NCBI RefSeq assembly: GCF_002760655.1
Contig: NZ_PDOC01000007.1
Coordinates: 62,001-126,000 of the forward strand
From: Massilia eurypsychrophila
GTDB taxonomy: Bacteria; Pseudomonadota; Gammaproteobacteria; Burkholderiales; Burkholderiaceae_D
Direction of reading: 5' to 3'
Length of the DNA: 64,000 nucleotides
Positions 9,521 to 19,469 of the stretch are shown in pieces (within the stretch, counting starts at the first letter, position 1; every line of letters starts with the position of its first letter). The notes under the pieces are model-generated. The model had not been told where the DNA came from and did not search any database. It saw only the letters and a list, made by a program, of their open reading frames with translations. The position numbers were made by a program, and so were the translations under genes.

Positions 9521-9695
9521 TGTTTCTCCAACAATTCGTGTTTACCCACATTGAGTGTATGACCCACACTGCAATATAACAAAAGATTTACAGAATGTTA
9601 CCGCACACGACACAGTGATACATGGAATTGAACGGGCCGCAGGGTCGGCGGTGTTGGTAAAATAGATCTTCGTCCAATTGTTCCTTACCGATCCC

Positions 9696-12338
9696 ATGCG
9701 CTCAGACACCTCCCAGACGATTTATCGGAACGATTACACGCCGCCGGCCTACCTGGTCGATACCGTCGAGCTAGGCTTCGATCTCGATCCGGCCCGCACC
9801 ATCGTCGCCAGCCGGTTGACGATGCGGCGCAATCCCGACAGCGAGCGCGCCGAGATCGAGCTGTACGGCGAGAACCTCGAACTGGTCGCGCTGCGCATGA
9901 ACGGCAAGCCGCTCGGCAAGCGCGACTACCGCATCGACGGCAACTTGCTGCGCATCGCCAATCCGCCGCAGGACGTCACGCTGGAAATCGAGACGATCAC
10001 GGCGCCGGAGAAGAACACCACGTTGAACGGCTTGTACGTGTCGAACGGCAGTTTCTTCACGCAATGCGAAGCGGAAGGCTTCCGCAACATCACCTATTTC
10101 CCCGATCGTCCCGACGTGATGGCGAAGTTCACCGTGATGCTGCGCGCCGACAAGCAGAAGTATCCGGTGCTGCTGTCGAACGGCAACCTGATCGAAGAAG
10201 GCGAGCTCGACGACGGACGCCATTTCGCCAAATGGGAAGACCCGTTCAAGAAGCCGTCCTACCTGTTCGCGCTGGTGGCGGCGCAGCTGGTCTGCCAGGA
10301 AGAAACGTTCCGCCTGAAGGATGGCCGCGACGCGCTGCTGCAGGTGTGGGTCGAAGAGGGCAACCTCGACAAGACCGACTACGCGATGCAGTCGCTCAAG
10401 AACAGCATCCGCTGGGACGAGGAGCGCTTCGGCCTCGAGCTCGACCTGGACCGCTTCATGATCGTCGCCGTCGGCGACTTCAACATGGGCGCGATGGAAA
10501 ACAAGGGCCTGAACATTTTCAATACCAAGTTCGTGCTGGCCAATCCGCGCGTCGCCACCGACGTCGACTACGCCGGCATCGAGGCGGTGGTCGGCCACGA
10601 ATATTTCCACAACTGGACCGGCAACCGCGTGACCTGCCGCGACTGGTTCCAGCTGTCGCTGAAGGAAGGCCTTACCGTGTTCCGCGACCAGGAATTCTCG
10701 GCCGACATGATCGGCACCGCCAGCGGCCGCGCCGTCACCCGCATCGAGCAGGTGCGCACCTTGCGCCAGGCGCAGTTCCCGGAAGACGCCGGGCCGATGG
10801 CGCATCCGGTGCGTCCGGACTCCTTTGTCGAGATCAACAATTTCTACACCGTCACCGTATACGAAAAAGGCGCCGAAGTCGTGCGCATGCTGCAGACGCT
10901 GGTCGGCCGCGACGGTTTCCGCAAGGGCATGGACCTGTATTTCGAGCGCCACGACGGCCAGGCCGTCACCTGCGACGATTTCCGCAACGCCATGGCCGAC
11001 GCCAACCAGCGCGACCTGATCTTGTTCGAGCGCTGGTACAGCCAGGCCGGCACGCCGATCGTCAAGGCGCGCACGCAGTACGACGCCGATGCGAAGACGT
11101 ATTCGATCACCTTTACGCAAAGCTGCCCGGCAACGCCCGGCCAGCCGAAGAAGCTGCCGTTCCATATTCCGATCGCGGTGGGCCTGCTCGGCGCCGACGG
11201 GCGCGACATGCCGCTCGGCCAGGATGGCGCCAACGGCAGCACCGCCGTGCTGGAGCTGACCGAAGAGACGCAGACCTTCAACTTTACCGGCGTGGGCGAA
11301 CAGCCGACGCCATCGATCCTGCGCGACTTCTCCGCGCCGGTGGTGCTCGAGTATGACTACACCGACCTGGAACTGCTGCACCTGTTCAGCCACGACAGCG
11401 ACCCGGTCAACCGCTGGGAAGCCGGCCAGCGCCTGGCGATGCAGCGGCTGTTGAGGCTGACATCGGCGGTGGCCAGCGGCGGCAAGCTCGAGCTCGACGC
11501 CACGTTCATCGATGCGATGCGCAAGATCCTCACCGATGACGGGCTCGACCCGTCGTTCCGCGAGCAGGCATTGCTGCTGCCATCGGAAACGATGATGGCC
11601 GAGCAGATGAGCGTGGTCAATCCGCAGGCGATCAACGCCGCACGGCAATTCGTGCGCGCCACCATCGGCACCACACTGCGCACCGAGCTGATGCAGCAAT
11701 ACCTGGCCAACATGACGCCAGGCGAATACAGCCCGGACGCGCTGTCGGCCGGCCGCCGCGGCCTGAAGAACCTGGCCCTGTCGTACCTGGCAGCCGCGCC
11801 GGACGCCGACGCCATCGAGCTGGCGCAGGCGCAGTTCGACAACGCCGGTAACATGACCGACCGGGTTGCCGCGCTGATCGGGCTGATCCACGCCGGCGCC
11901 GACAGCGCCGCGCCGGCCTTGCAGGCGTTCTATGCCGATTTCGAAAAAGAGGCGCTGGTCGTCGACAAGTGGTTCGCGATGCAGGCCGCCGCGCCCGCCA
12001 CGACCGTGAAGGCGGTGCGCGAGCTGATGAAGCACCGCGCCTTCACGCTGAAAAATCCGAACCGCGCGCGCAGCCTGATCTTCAGCTTCTGCGGCGCCAA
12101 CCCGGCGCAGTTTCACGCGCCAGACGGTAGCGGCTACGCGTTCTGGGCCGAGCAGGTGATCGCCCTCGATGCGCTCAATCCGCAAGTGGCGAGCCGGCTG
12201 GCGCGCTCGCTGGACCGCTGGCGCCGTTACGCGCCGGCGCTGCAGGGCCAGATGAAGAAGGCGCTGCAAAAGGTAGCTGGCGGCAAAAAACTGTCGAACG
12301 ACGTGCGCGAAGTGATCAGCAAGGCGCTCGCTAATTAA
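9696..12338 (+). CDS. pepN: Aminopeptidase N (M1 family)
   Basis: Zinc metallo-aminopeptidase of 880 aa, close to E. coli PepN length. The M1 exopeptidase motif GAMEN is at about residues 265-269, and the zinc site [12 protein letters not shown] begins at about residue 300, with the third ligand glutamate in [12 protein letters not shown]. The C-terminal half is the long helical M1 domain. The ATG at 9696 ([17 protein letters not shown]) is preferred to an upstream in-frame TTG because homologues begin here. It is cytoplasmic and degrades peptides. Confidence 0.96.
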   Translation: MRSDTSQTIYRNDYTPPAYLVDTVELGFDLDPARTIVASRLTMRRNPDSERAEIELYGENLELVALRMNGKPLGKRDYRIDGNLLRIANPPQDVTLEIETITAPEKNTTLNGLYVSNGSFFTQCEAEGFRNITYFPDRPDVMAKFTVMLRADKQKYPVLLSNGNLIEEGELDDGRHFAKWEDPFKKPSYLFALVAAQLVCQEETFRLKDGRDALLQVWVEEGNLDKTDYAMQSLKNSIRWDEERFGLELDLDRFMIVAVGDFNMGAMENKGLNIFNTKFVLANPRVATDVDYAGIEAVVGHEYFHNWTGNRVTCRDWFQLSLKEGLTVFRDQEFSADMIGTASGRAVTRIEQVRTLRQAQFPEDAGPMAHPVRPDSFVEINNFYTVTVYEKGAEVVRMLQTLVGRDGFRKGMDLYFERHDGQAVTCDDFRNAMADANQRDLILFERWYSQAGTPIVKARTQYDADAKTYSITFTQSCPATPGQPKKLPFHIPIAVGLLGADGRDMPLGQDGANGSTAVLELTEETQTFNFTGVGEQPTPSILRDFSAPVVLEYDYTDLELLHLFSHDSDPVNRWEAGQRLAMQRLLRLTSAVASGGKLELDATFIDAMRKILTDDGLDPSFREQALLLPSETMMAEQMSVVNPQAINAARQFVRATIGTTLRTELMQQYLANMTPGEYSPDALSAGRRGLKNLALSYLAAAPDADAIELAQAQFDNAGNMTDRVAALIGLIHAGADSAAPALQAFYADFEKEALVVDKWFAMQAAAPATTVKAVRELMKHRAFTLKNPNRARSLIFSFCGANPAQFHAPDGSGYAFWAEQVIALDALNPQVASRLARSLDRWRRYAPALQGQMKKALQKVAGGKKLSNDVREVISKALAN

Positions 12339-12373
12339 ATCGGATCAATTCAAATCTTTTTATAAGGAAGTTC

Positions 12374-13381
<1,008 letters not shown>

Positions 13382-13458
13382 TTAATTGACAATAATTTGC
13401 ACGATTCGAAATTCACACTAGCAAGTTAGGGGCAATTCTTGCTAGAATACGCGTCGTC

Positions 13459-13534
13459 GCCGATGTAGCTCAGTTGGTAGAGCAGCACATTCGTAATGTG
13501 AAGGTCCCCAGTTCGATTCCGGGCATCGGCACCA
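13459..13534 (+). tRNA. tRNA-Thr (anticodon CGT)
   Basis: A 76-nt cloverleaf with encoded CCA. The acceptor stem is GCCGATG / CATCGGC; the D arm is GCTCAGTTGGTAGAGC; the anticodon loop TTCGTAA carries CGT (reads ACG, threonine); the T arm contains GTTCGATTC. A TAGAAT hexamer at 13443-13448, about 10 bp upstream, is a plausible -10 box. Confidence 0.95.
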
Positions 13535-13560
13535 AAATTAGCAGTACGCTGTTCCAGAAA

Positions 13561-13598
13561 CCCGCACTCCTTCACAGGTGATGCGGGATTTTTGTTTT
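13561..13598 (+). terminator. Likely rho-independent terminator after tRNA-Thr
   Basis: CCCGCA (13561-13566) pairs with TGCGGG (13582-13587) around a 15-nt loop and is followed at once by ATTTTTGTTTT. It starts 27 bp after the tRNA 3' end and matches what is expected for a tRNA transcript end. Confidence 0.7.
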
Positions 13599-13628
13599 AG
13601 GTTTCGCCTGATGGGAACTGATCACGTC

Positions 13629-13652
13629 GTGTCCGAATGTCGGCATGACCCG
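13629..13652. repeat. Degraded copy of the GTCCGAATGTC...GACC repeat
   Basis: The string TGTCCGAATGTC followed by GGCATGACCC resembles the third arm of the repeat at 4292-4319 with substitutions and a short loss. The rest of 13599-13796 holds nothing I recognise. Confidence 0.5.
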
Positions 13653-13796
13653 GCCTTCAGAGAACTAGCTCAGCGGCCAGAACCAAACTTCCCCCCGCGC
13701 TGAAATAGCAATTGCGTGCACATTCTGGTTTTGATGGGCTCGAAGCGGGCTGAGAAGGACGATCCGAATGGACCTCGAACCTGCGCAGTTCGCGCC

Positions 13797-14273
13797 TCAT
13801 CTCGCCGGCAGTGTCGACGAATCAGCATCGAGTTGCTTTATGCGTCGCGCATTCATTCCAACGAGGCACGACAGCCGTCGCATTTCAAGTGCGTTACCGA
13901 TGGCGCCACCGCCAAGCGAACTAGCGAAAGCGCACTGGGCGTCGCGATATTGTTCGTACGCCTTGCTGGATGCCTTGAGCTTTTCCTTCGCGAAGTTGAC
14001 GTATTTCGCGTCCTCGTCCCATTTGGAAAGGGCGGCAATGGCTTGCGCTTCGGCGTGCTTCAATGCCGTGCTGCTTTCGTAGGACATCTTTGCCAGGCAC
14101 TCCGGCATCCCGGCTTCCGAGTGAGCGCCGCATTGTTCGACAGCCCCGCGCTCGCTTTGAATTTCTGCCGCCCGAACCGCGCCCGGATGGCCCGTCGAGG
14201 CAAGGGCGCCGACCACGATGATGAAACTCGAAATTTGCCATCCGCATGAGCAGGTAACCAATACCGTTGCCAT
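13797..14273 (-). CDS. LprI/DUF1311-like secreted protein with rearranged 5' end
   Basis: The 158-codon frame contains a DUF1311/LprI-like domain: conserved Cys residues in GMPECLAK, QCAFASSLGGG and RLSCLVGMNA, and the central KAYEQYRDAQCAF motif. A hydrophobic stretch (about residues 14-31, ISSFIIVVGALAS) ending GAVRAAE looks like a signal peptide. However the only ATG (14271-14273) lies inside the Fic catalytic-loop coding sequence in another frame, so the original start was probably lost when this gene was joined to the truncated fic gene; a TTG at about 14261 is an alternative. LprI proteins inhibit lysozyme in some bacteria. Expression is doubtful. Confidence 0.55.
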   Translation of the reverse strand: MATVLVTCSCGWQISSFIIVVGALASTGHPGAVRAAEIQSERGAVEQCGAHSEAGMPECLAKMSYESSTALKHAEAQAIAALSKWDEDAKYVNFAKEKLKASSKAYEQYRDAQCAFASSLGGGAIGNALEMRRLSCLVGMNARRIKQLDADSSTLPAR

Positions 14274-14933
14274 CTAGGAACGGGTGTATCGTCTCAAACT
14301 GGGCATGGACGAGCGCGATGGTGACTAGCGGCGGCAGCAGCGTCGGCTCGGCGTGAATGAAACGTTCGAGGTCGGCCAGCAGTTGCGGCACTTGCTCGGG
14401 CGGCGGCGGGACGAATACGGCGTTGCCGGGCCGGCTGCCGCCGATCCAGTTTTGCGAACGACGCAGTTCGCCTGGTTGCTTGCCGGCGCCGCGTGCGCCA
14501 TGGAGCAGTATCTGGTGGGCGTCACAAATCAGGCGTGCGCTCAGGGGCAGACCGTGGATATCGCGCAGATTGTCGCGCACCATGCGAAATGCACGCATGA
14601 AATTCGTGACTTCTTCGACATCGTCGCGATTGTTCAGCTCAACGCCCGCTTCCTGGTCGAACAGGTCGGTCAGGCTCGCCTGCGTGCCTTCGATTTGGGA
14701 GGTCAGCAGGGCTTCTTTGCGCACGGCGCTATAGAGCAGCCATTCGAATGACGGAACGAGGCCGGACACCGCCGAGAGACGGGCCAGGGCCAATTCAGCA
14801 ACGCACGGTTTTGAGTTTCGTAGGAAAGTGGCGATAGCGGCGGCGCAGCCGGCGGCAGCGGGTGCGGTACAAACGCGCGCACCGTTTCGTTGCGCGTGGT
14901 GGTGCTGACAAACGTGCCGGTGGTACGAGGCAT
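14190..14933 (-). pseudogene. Fic-family protein, frameshifted and 3'-truncated
   Basis: The N-terminus MPRTTGTFVSTTTRNETVRA (14933 downward) and the Fic_N continuation ALARLSAVSGLVPSFEWLLY...KEALLTSQIEG lie in different frames, so there is a frameshift between about 14790 and 14830. The catalytic motif reads HPFLDGNGIGYLLM instead of HPFxDGNGRxGR: the arginine is missing, and soon afterwards the Fic sequence stops and LprI-like DNA begins. The usual C-terminal part (including the winged-helix DNA-binding region of this Fic subtype) is absent. Fic proteins AMPylate targets. This copy should be inactive. The start region faces two intact-looking operators at 14961-15011. Confidence 0.85.
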
Positions 14934-14960
14934 TTCAAGCTTTCGTTAATGTTTCAGCAT

Positions 14961-14984
14961 CTTATTAAAGCATTCTTTAATAAG
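14961..14984 (-). promoter_or_regulatory. Operator-like palindrome 1 upstream of fic
   Basis: CTTATTAAAG-CATT-CTTTAATAAG: perfect 10-bp arms around a 4-bp centre, 28 bp upstream of the fic ATG. It stands in a strongly AT-rich stretch unlike its surroundings. With palindrome 2 it makes a tandem pair. Confidence 0.7.
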
Positions 14985-14993
14985 AAAAAAGAT

Positions 14994-15011
14994 ATTAAAG
15001 GATTCTTTAAT
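14994..15011 (-). promoter_or_regulatory. Operator-like palindrome 2 upstream of fic
   Basis: ATTAAAG-GATT-CTTTAAT: same core as palindrome 1, perfect 7-bp arms. Its centre is exactly 30 bp from that of palindrome 1, close to three helical turns, which suits two repressor dimers on the same face of the DNA. Confidence 0.68.
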
Positions 15012-15046
15012 GGTCAGGTGGCACAGCCAGGGACGCTCTCAGTTTT

Positions 15047-15325
15047 TTGGTTGCGACGGCCGACGGCGCTCGGCGCCATCGTTCCTGGCCGTCTCGCGCG
15101 GGCGGCGCGCAGTGCAACTTCGGCGTTGCGCCGCTCTTCGGCGTGGCGTCGACGCGCCAGCGCCTGCGGCAGCTGTGCGACGGCGCCGTGACGGCAAGCC
15201 GCAGCTACAGCGACTATGCGGAGCGACTTGAGGCGGCCGGCGTGGAACTGGTGCCGGTGACCCAGTTCGATGGAAGAAATTATCGAAAGGGCTTCTGGCT
15301 TTCCATCCAAACCGGCGCCTATTAG
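15047..15325 (+). pseudogene. Fragment, possibly of a plasmid mobilisation/relaxase-type gene
   Basis: A 92-codon frame whose second half, TRQRLRQLCDGAVTASRSYS then DYAERLEAAGVELVPVTQFDG, resembles the C-terminal region of some plasmid relaxases, where a DYxxRLxxAGVELVP-type segment is common. It breaks off after about 20 further residues and has no N-terminal partner. The call rests on memory of the motif and is weak. It could equally be a fragment of an unrelated gene. No ribosome site is visible. Confidence 0.3.
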
Positions 15326-15408
15326 CACTGCCTTGCGTCCGTGCATGAACTCGACTATTCTCGGTAGGCCAAGGCTGCCCCGGTCCTTTCTTCTTCTTCG
15401 ATAATCCC

Positions 15409-15981
15409 ATGTACCGACATCGTCTTCTTCTCCCATGGCTGGCAGTTCTTTTTATGCTCGGCCTGCCCGGTTGCACCACCGTTGCAGTCGTCGCCAACAC
15501 CCCCGCGGGCGCGGGCGCAGAGGCCGGCCGGATGCTCTCGCGCTGGGTCGATTCGGGCGGCGACGTCGCCGCCGCCGCGTCCTGGTCGCGCAAGGTCAAG
15601 GCGGGCGTGACGATCACCGAAATCGAAGAGGCGTTTGCGGGCGTGGCAGTGGAGGACAACGTGCGGCCGGTCGGAGAACTGTCCGTTTCCAGCGAGTTGG
15701 CGGCCAGGTCCGGCAAGAACGAACGATTCCTTAAAGTCTATTCGTATTGCGACCCCGCAACCGCGCGCTTGATGGTCGACTTCAGCCCCGCCATGGCGGC
15801 ATTCCTTCCGTGCCGGATCACCGTCGTCGAGCAAGCCGACGGACTGTGGATCTACACGATGAATATGGATATGCTGATCAAGATGGGACGCACGATGCCA
15901 CCGGCCGTCAGCGACGCTGTCGGCCGGGTACGCGGAACCCTGCTGAAAATGCTCGACCGAGGCGCGGCCGGCGAATTCTGA
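15409..15981 (+). CDS. DUF302-domain lipoprotein
   Basis: A 190-aa protein. The signal peptide ends in LPGC (Cys22), a lipobox, so it should be a lipoprotein. The C-terminal half matches DUF302: FLKVYSYCDPATARLMVDFS, then FLPCRITVVEQADGLWIYTM and the MLIKMGRTMPP tail. The middle (GVTITEIEEAFAGVAVEDNV) resembles the domain's N-terminal part. DUF302 proteins recur beside sulfur-oxidation genes but their biochemical role is unknown. It stands 110 bp before the ArsR regulator and may be the outer boundary of the sulfur region; a second DUF302 gene (28782) marks the other end. Confidence 0.78.
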   Translation: MYRHRLLLPWLAVLFMLGLPGCTTVAVVANTPAGAGAEAGRMLSRWVDSGGDVAAAASWSRKVKAGVTITEIEEAFAGVAVEDNVRPVGELSVSSELAARSGKNERFLKVYSYCDPATARLMVDFSPAMAAFLPCRITVVEQADGLWIYTMNMDMLIKMGRTMPPAVSDAVGRVRGTLLKMLDRGAAGEF

Positions 15982-16060
15982 CCGCGCGATCAATGTCTCA
16001 TATGCCGCGCCGCAGCATCGAATTTGCTTGCATATTTCCTTTGCGTTTGGTTATATGTGT

Positions 16061-16072
16061 ATATGCTCATAT
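16061..16072 (+). promoter_or_regulatory. Candidate ArsR-type operator before the sox regulator
   Basis: ATATG-CT-CATAT is a 5-2-5 palindrome 19 bp before the ArsR ATG, with another ATATG at 16053-16057. The decamer ATATGCTCAT (16061-16070) is repeated at 16512-16521 upstream of soxC, so the same protein probably binds both places. Confidence 0.5.
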
Positions 16073-16090
16073 GATTGCTTGCCCGCCAAA

Positions 16091-16462
16091 ATGAACGAAG
16101 ACCTGAACCGCGAACAGATGAAAGAAGTGTTCGAAGAAGTTTCGCACTACTTCTTTCTGTTGTCGGAACCGACTCGCCTGAAGATCCTGTACGCGCTGTG
16201 CGACGGTGAGCAACCGGTCGGGACCATCGTCAAGCAGATCGAGGCTAATCAGGCGAATGTGTCGCGCCAGCTGAACATGCTCTACCAGGCCAAGATCCTG
16301 CAGCGCCGCAAAAACGGTGCGCAAGTCTATTACCGCATCGAAGACGAGAATGCGATCCAGCTGTGCCGCGTCGTTTGCGCCCAGATGGTTGAGAAGGTGA
16401 TCCAGCAGACCAGCCGGTTGACCCAGGCTCCCGTCGATAGTTTTGTCGTCAAGCAGGGGTAG
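16091..16462 (+). CDS. ArsR-family regulator of the sox genes
   Basis: Winged-helix repressor of 123 aa. Seen: YFFLLSEPTRLKILYALCDG, the ArsR dimer/HTH opening, and the recognition region IEANQANVSRQLNMLYQA followed by the wing (RRKNGAQVYYRIED). Cysteines at about residues 37, 92 and 96 could form a thiol sensor, as in the ArsR-type SoxR regulators of thiosulfate oxidisers. ATG 16091 is used because the family domain starts here; upstream codons are in AT-rich promoter DNA. It lies immediately before soxC and shares an operator-like decamer with the soxC promoter region. Confidence 0.85.
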   Translation: MNEDLNREQMKEVFEEVSHYFFLLSEPTRLKILYALCDGEQPVGTIVKQIEANQANVSRQLNMLYQAKILQRRKNGAQVYYRIEDENAIQLCRVVCAQMVEKVIQQTSRLTQAPVDSFVVKQG

Positions 16463-16511
16463 TCGAAGCGTCTGGCGGGCGCTTGGCCGCCAAGTTTATG
16501 CGCGTATAGTC

Positions 16512-16521
16512 ATATGCTCAT
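16512..16521 (+). promoter_or_regulatory. Candidate operator before soxC
   Basis: ATATGCTCAT, identical to 16061-16070 before the regulator gene, located 40 bp before the soxC ATG within GTATAGTCATATGCTCAT. Suggests the ArsR protein controls both its own gene and the sox operon. Confidence 0.45.
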
Positions 16522-16560
16522 TGGGTAATAAGAAAAATTTCAAGAGTGAGACGTGGTGAG

Positions 16561-17925
16561 ATGGTAAATTTGATACGAAAGTACGGTCGCATCCTGCGGG
16601 CTCCGGAAAACTTCCTGCAGCCCGAATTGATCGCCGAGATGCAGCGCGGGCAGCTCGATGAAACCCGGCGCGGCTTCCTGCGTAAAAGTTTCCTTGCCGC
16701 CGGCGCCTCGCTGGCCGCGGGCACGGCATTGGCGCGCAGCGCCGCCGCAATTGGCGCCGACGGCGACCCGAACATCCTGGCGCTGCCCGAGCATTCGCGC
16801 ACGCTCGGCAAGCCGGTCGCCGCCAATCCCTACGGCGTGCCATCTGCGCACGAGACAAACCTGCTGCGCCGGGAGTCGCCTGGCCTGACACGGGTGTCGG
16901 CGGCGTCGGTGGCGTTCACGCCCCTGCAGGGACTGTTCGGCATCATCACGCCGTCCGGCCTGCATTTCGAGCGCCATCACCAAGGGTGGCACGATATCGA
17001 CCCTGGCAAGCATCGCCTGATGATCAACGGAATGGTCAAGCGCCAGAAGGTCTACACCATGGACGACCTGATGCGCATGCCTTCCGTGTCGCGGATGCAC
17101 TTTATCGAGTGCGGCGCGAATACTGCGATGGAATGGGGAAACGTCGCGGTGCCGTCCGTGCAATATTCCCACGGCATGCTCAGCTGCAGCGAATTCACCG
17201 GCGTCCCGCTGTCGGTGTTGCTCGAGGACTGCGGCTTCGACAAGCACAATGCCAGGGTTGTGCTGGCCGAAGGCGCCGACGGTTCGTCGATGACGCGCAC
17301 GATCCCGATCGACCGTGCGCTTGACGATGTGCTCGTTGCGTGGGGGATGAACGGCGAAATGCTGCGCCCCGAGAACGGCTATCCGCTGCGCCTCGTGGTG
17401 CCAGGCGTGCAAGGCGTCTCGTGGGTCAAGTGGTTGCGCCGGATTGAAGTGGGCGACAAGCCCTACGCCAGCAAGGATGAAGCGATCCATTACATGGACG
17501 CGATGCCGGACGGCAGCTACCGCCAGTACACCTCGATTCAGGAGTGCAAGTCGGTCATCACCAGCCCGTCGGCCGGACAAGCGCTGCTCGACACCGGCTT
17601 CTACAACATCACCGGACTGGCGTGGTCGGGCCGCGGCAAGATAAAGCGCGTCGATGTTTCGGTCGACGGCGGCAAGAACTGGCGCACCGCGCGCCTCGAA
17701 ACGCCCGTCCTGTCGAAATGCCTGACGCGCTTCAACATCGACTGGGAGTGGAGCGGCAACCCGGCGGTACTGCAATCGCGCGCCATCGACGACACCGGCT
17801 ACGTGCAACCGAAGATCAACGAACTGCGCGCGGTAAGGGGCACGCGCTCGATTTATCACAACAATGCGATTCAATCCTGGCAGGTTGCGCAAACAGGGGA
17901 GGTGTCGAATGTCCAGGTCTATTAA
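16561..17925 (+). CDS. soxC: Sulfane dehydrogenase subunit SoxC
   Basis: Molybdopterin subunit of the SoxCD sulfane dehydrogenase (454 aa), which oxidises the sulfane sulfur on SoxY in the periplasm. A twin-arginine signal (TRRGFLRKSFLAAGASLAAG) gives Tat export of the folded cofactor protein. The molybdenum-ligand cysteine is in HFIECGANTAMEW (about residue 184), and the C-terminal dimerisation domain (ISGLAWSGxG-like: ITGLAWSGRGKIKRVDVSVD) is complete. GTG 16546 is an alternative start; ATG 16561 was chosen with a GAGTGAG about 10 bp upstream. It overlaps soxD by 17 bp. Confidence 0.93.
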   Translation: MVNLIRKYGRILRAPENFLQPELIAEMQRGQLDETRRGFLRKSFLAAGASLAAGTALARSAAAIGADGDPNILALPEHSRTLGKPVAANPYGVPSAHETNLLRRESPGLTRVSAASVAFTPLQGLFGIITPSGLHFERHHQGWHDIDPGKHRLMINGMVKRQKVYTMDDLMRMPSVSRMHFIECGANTAMEWGNVAVPSVQYSHGMLSCSEFTGVPLSVLLEDCGFDKHNARVVLAEGADGSSMTRTIPIDRALDDVLVAWGMNGEMLRPENGYPLRLVVPGVQGVSWVKWLRRIEVGDKPYASKDEAIHYMDAMPDGSYRQYTSIQECKSVITSPSAGQALLDTGFYNITGLAWSGRGKIKRVDVSVDGGKNWRTARLETPVLSKCLTRFNIDWEWSGNPAVLQSRAIDDTGYVQPKINELRAVRGTRSIYHNNAIQSWQVAQTGEVSNVQVY

Positions 17926-18961
17926 GGTTGCGGCAGCCGCACTGGCGCTCTGGCTGGTGGCGACGGCCGTGCAGGCCGGCGCGCCCCTGACCAACCTGGG
18001 GCGCGCGGCAACGACGAAGGAGGTAGCGGCCTGGGATATCGATGTGCGGCCCGATTTCAAGGGCTTGCCGAAAGGCTCGGGTAGCGTGTCGGCCGGCATG
18101 AAGGTATGGGAAGGCAAATGCGCATCCTGCCACGGCACCTTCGGCGAATCGAACGAGGTCTTCACGCCGATTGTCGGCGGCATCGGCCCCGACGACCTGA
18201 AAACCGGCCGCGTCGCATCGCTCAGCAACGGCAAGCAGCCGCAAAAAACCACGCTGATGAAAGTGGCCACTGTATCGACCTTATGGGACTACATCAATCG
18301 CGCGATGCCGTGGACGGCGCCGAAGTCGCTGACCACCGACGAAGTGTATGCGGTGACGGCGTACATCCTGAATATGGGAGAAATATTGCCGGACGACTTC
18401 GTGCTGTCGGACAAGACCATCGCACAGGCGCAGCAGCGCATGCCCAACCGGAACGGCATGTCGACCAGACACGGCATGTGGGACGTACGCGCCAAGGGTG
18501 ACGTCAAGAGCGTCGCCTGCATGAAAAACTGCGCCGTCGACGAGAAGCCGCGCTCGACCCTGCCGGAAGCGGCGCGCAACGCGCACGGCAACCTGGCGCT
18601 GCAGAACCGCACCTTCGGTGCGGTCCGCGGCGTCGATACAAGTGTGCCGCCACAGGCCGTGCGCATTGCCGCCGCGACCGCGACTGCGGCCGCGCCGGCG
18701 CAGCGCAGTGCCGGCTTGGCCTTGATGCAGCAGAACGCCTGCATCGCTTGCCATGGGGTGTCAACGAAAGTCATGGGGCCGAGTTTCGTCCAGATCGGCG
18801 ACAAGTACCGCGCCGATCCCTCGGCAGCCGGCATGCTGTTCGATAAGGTAAAAAACGGCAGCAGCGGCACATGGGGCGCCATCCCGATGCCGGCGCAAGG
18901 CCATGTGAAGGATGAGGACGTCAAGGTATTGATCAAGTGGGTGCTCGACGGCGCCAAATAG
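17909..18961 (+). CDS. soxD: Dihaem cytochrome c subunit SoxD
   Basis: Electron-accepting subunit of SoxCD (350 aa). A Sec signal (RSIKVAAAALALWLVATAVQA) is followed by two c-type haem sites: CASCH (about residues 70-74) and CIACH (about residue 281). The fold is the normal two-domain SoxD. GGGGAGG sits 6 bp before ATG 17909, inside the end of soxC, so translation is coupled. Electrons should pass to the adjacent pseudoazurin or to other c cytochromes. Confidence 0.92.
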   Translation: MSRSIKVAAAALALWLVATAVQAGAPLTNLGRAATTKEVAAWDIDVRPDFKGLPKGSGSVSAGMKVWEGKCASCHGTFGESNEVFTPIVGGIGPDDLKTGRVASLSNGKQPQKTTLMKVATVSTLWDYINRAMPWTAPKSLTTDEVYAVTAYILNMGEILPDDFVLSDKTIAQAQQRMPNRNGMSTRHGMWDVRAKGDVKSVACMKNCAVDEKPRSTLPEAARNAHGNLALQNRTFGAVRGVDTSVPPQAVRIAAATATAAAPAQRSAGLALMQQNACIACHGVSTKVMGPSFVQIGDKYRADPSAAGMLFDKVKNGSSGTWGAIPMPAQGHVKDEDVKVLIKWVLDGAK

Positions 18962-18986
18962 GCAGTGGGTTTTTAATGGAGAAGTA

Positions 18987-19421
18987 ATGAAGAATGTTTT
19001 GTTTGCGGTCGCAATGTCGATCGCCTGCGGCGGCAGCTTTGCCGCTGAGCATCGGGTAAAGATGCTGAATGCGGGCGCCGACGGTTCCATGGTGTTCGAA
19101 CCCGGTTTCCTGCAGGTTGCCAAGGGCGACACCGTCAAATTCATCAAGATCGATGCGGCGCACAACACCGCGTCGGCAGTTGTGCCGGCCGGCGCCGCCG
19201 GCTGGAAAGGCAAGCCGGACGAAGAAGTGAGCGTCACGCTCAACCAGGAGGGCGTCTACGTCTACGTCTGCGATCCGCACAAGGTCATGGCGATGGCCGG
19301 TGTGATCCAGGTCGGCAAGGCGGTCAACCTGGCGGACGCGCAGAAGCAGGCCGACAGCCTGTCGAAAAGTTTCGTCGTGAACAAGGATCGGCTGTCGAAG
19401 TATATGGCGCAGGTCAAATAA
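18987..19421 (+). CDS. Pseudoazurin (blue copper protein)
   Basis: Periplasmic type-1 copper protein of 144 aa with signal peptide (cleavage near SFA-AEHRVKM). Copper ligands fit pseudoazurin: His59 (AAHNTAS), Cys95, His98 and Met103 in VYVCDPHKVMAMAG, with the C-x2-H-x4-M spacing of the family. It lies 25 bp after soxD and 48 bp before soxY, so it is inside the sox operon. In Paracoccus, pseudoazurin can accept electrons from Sox proteins; here position suggests the same job. Confidence 0.93.
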   Translation: MKNVLFAVAMSIACGGSFAAEHRVKMLNAGADGSMVFEPGFLQVAKGDTVKFIKIDAAHNTASAVVPAGAAGWKGKPDEEVSVTLNQEGVYVYVCDPHKVMAMAGVIQVGKAVNLADAQKQADSLSKSFVVNKDRLSKYMAQVK

Positions 19422-19469
19422 AGCAGCAGCGACATCTCAGCAGCGTTCAATCAACAAACGGAGGTAGTA

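Noticed and set aside
9771-12269. Very long open frame on the strand opposite pepN
   Set aside because: It is an antisense shadow of pepN caused by high GC; its product is low-complexity with no family features, while the + strand encodes a full M1 peptidase.
13386-13414. TTGACA at 13386 as promoter -35 of tRNA-Thr
   Set aside because: The expected -10 position (about 13409-13414) reads AAATTC-like; TAGAAT at 13443 is a better -10 but then the TTGACA is too far upstream.
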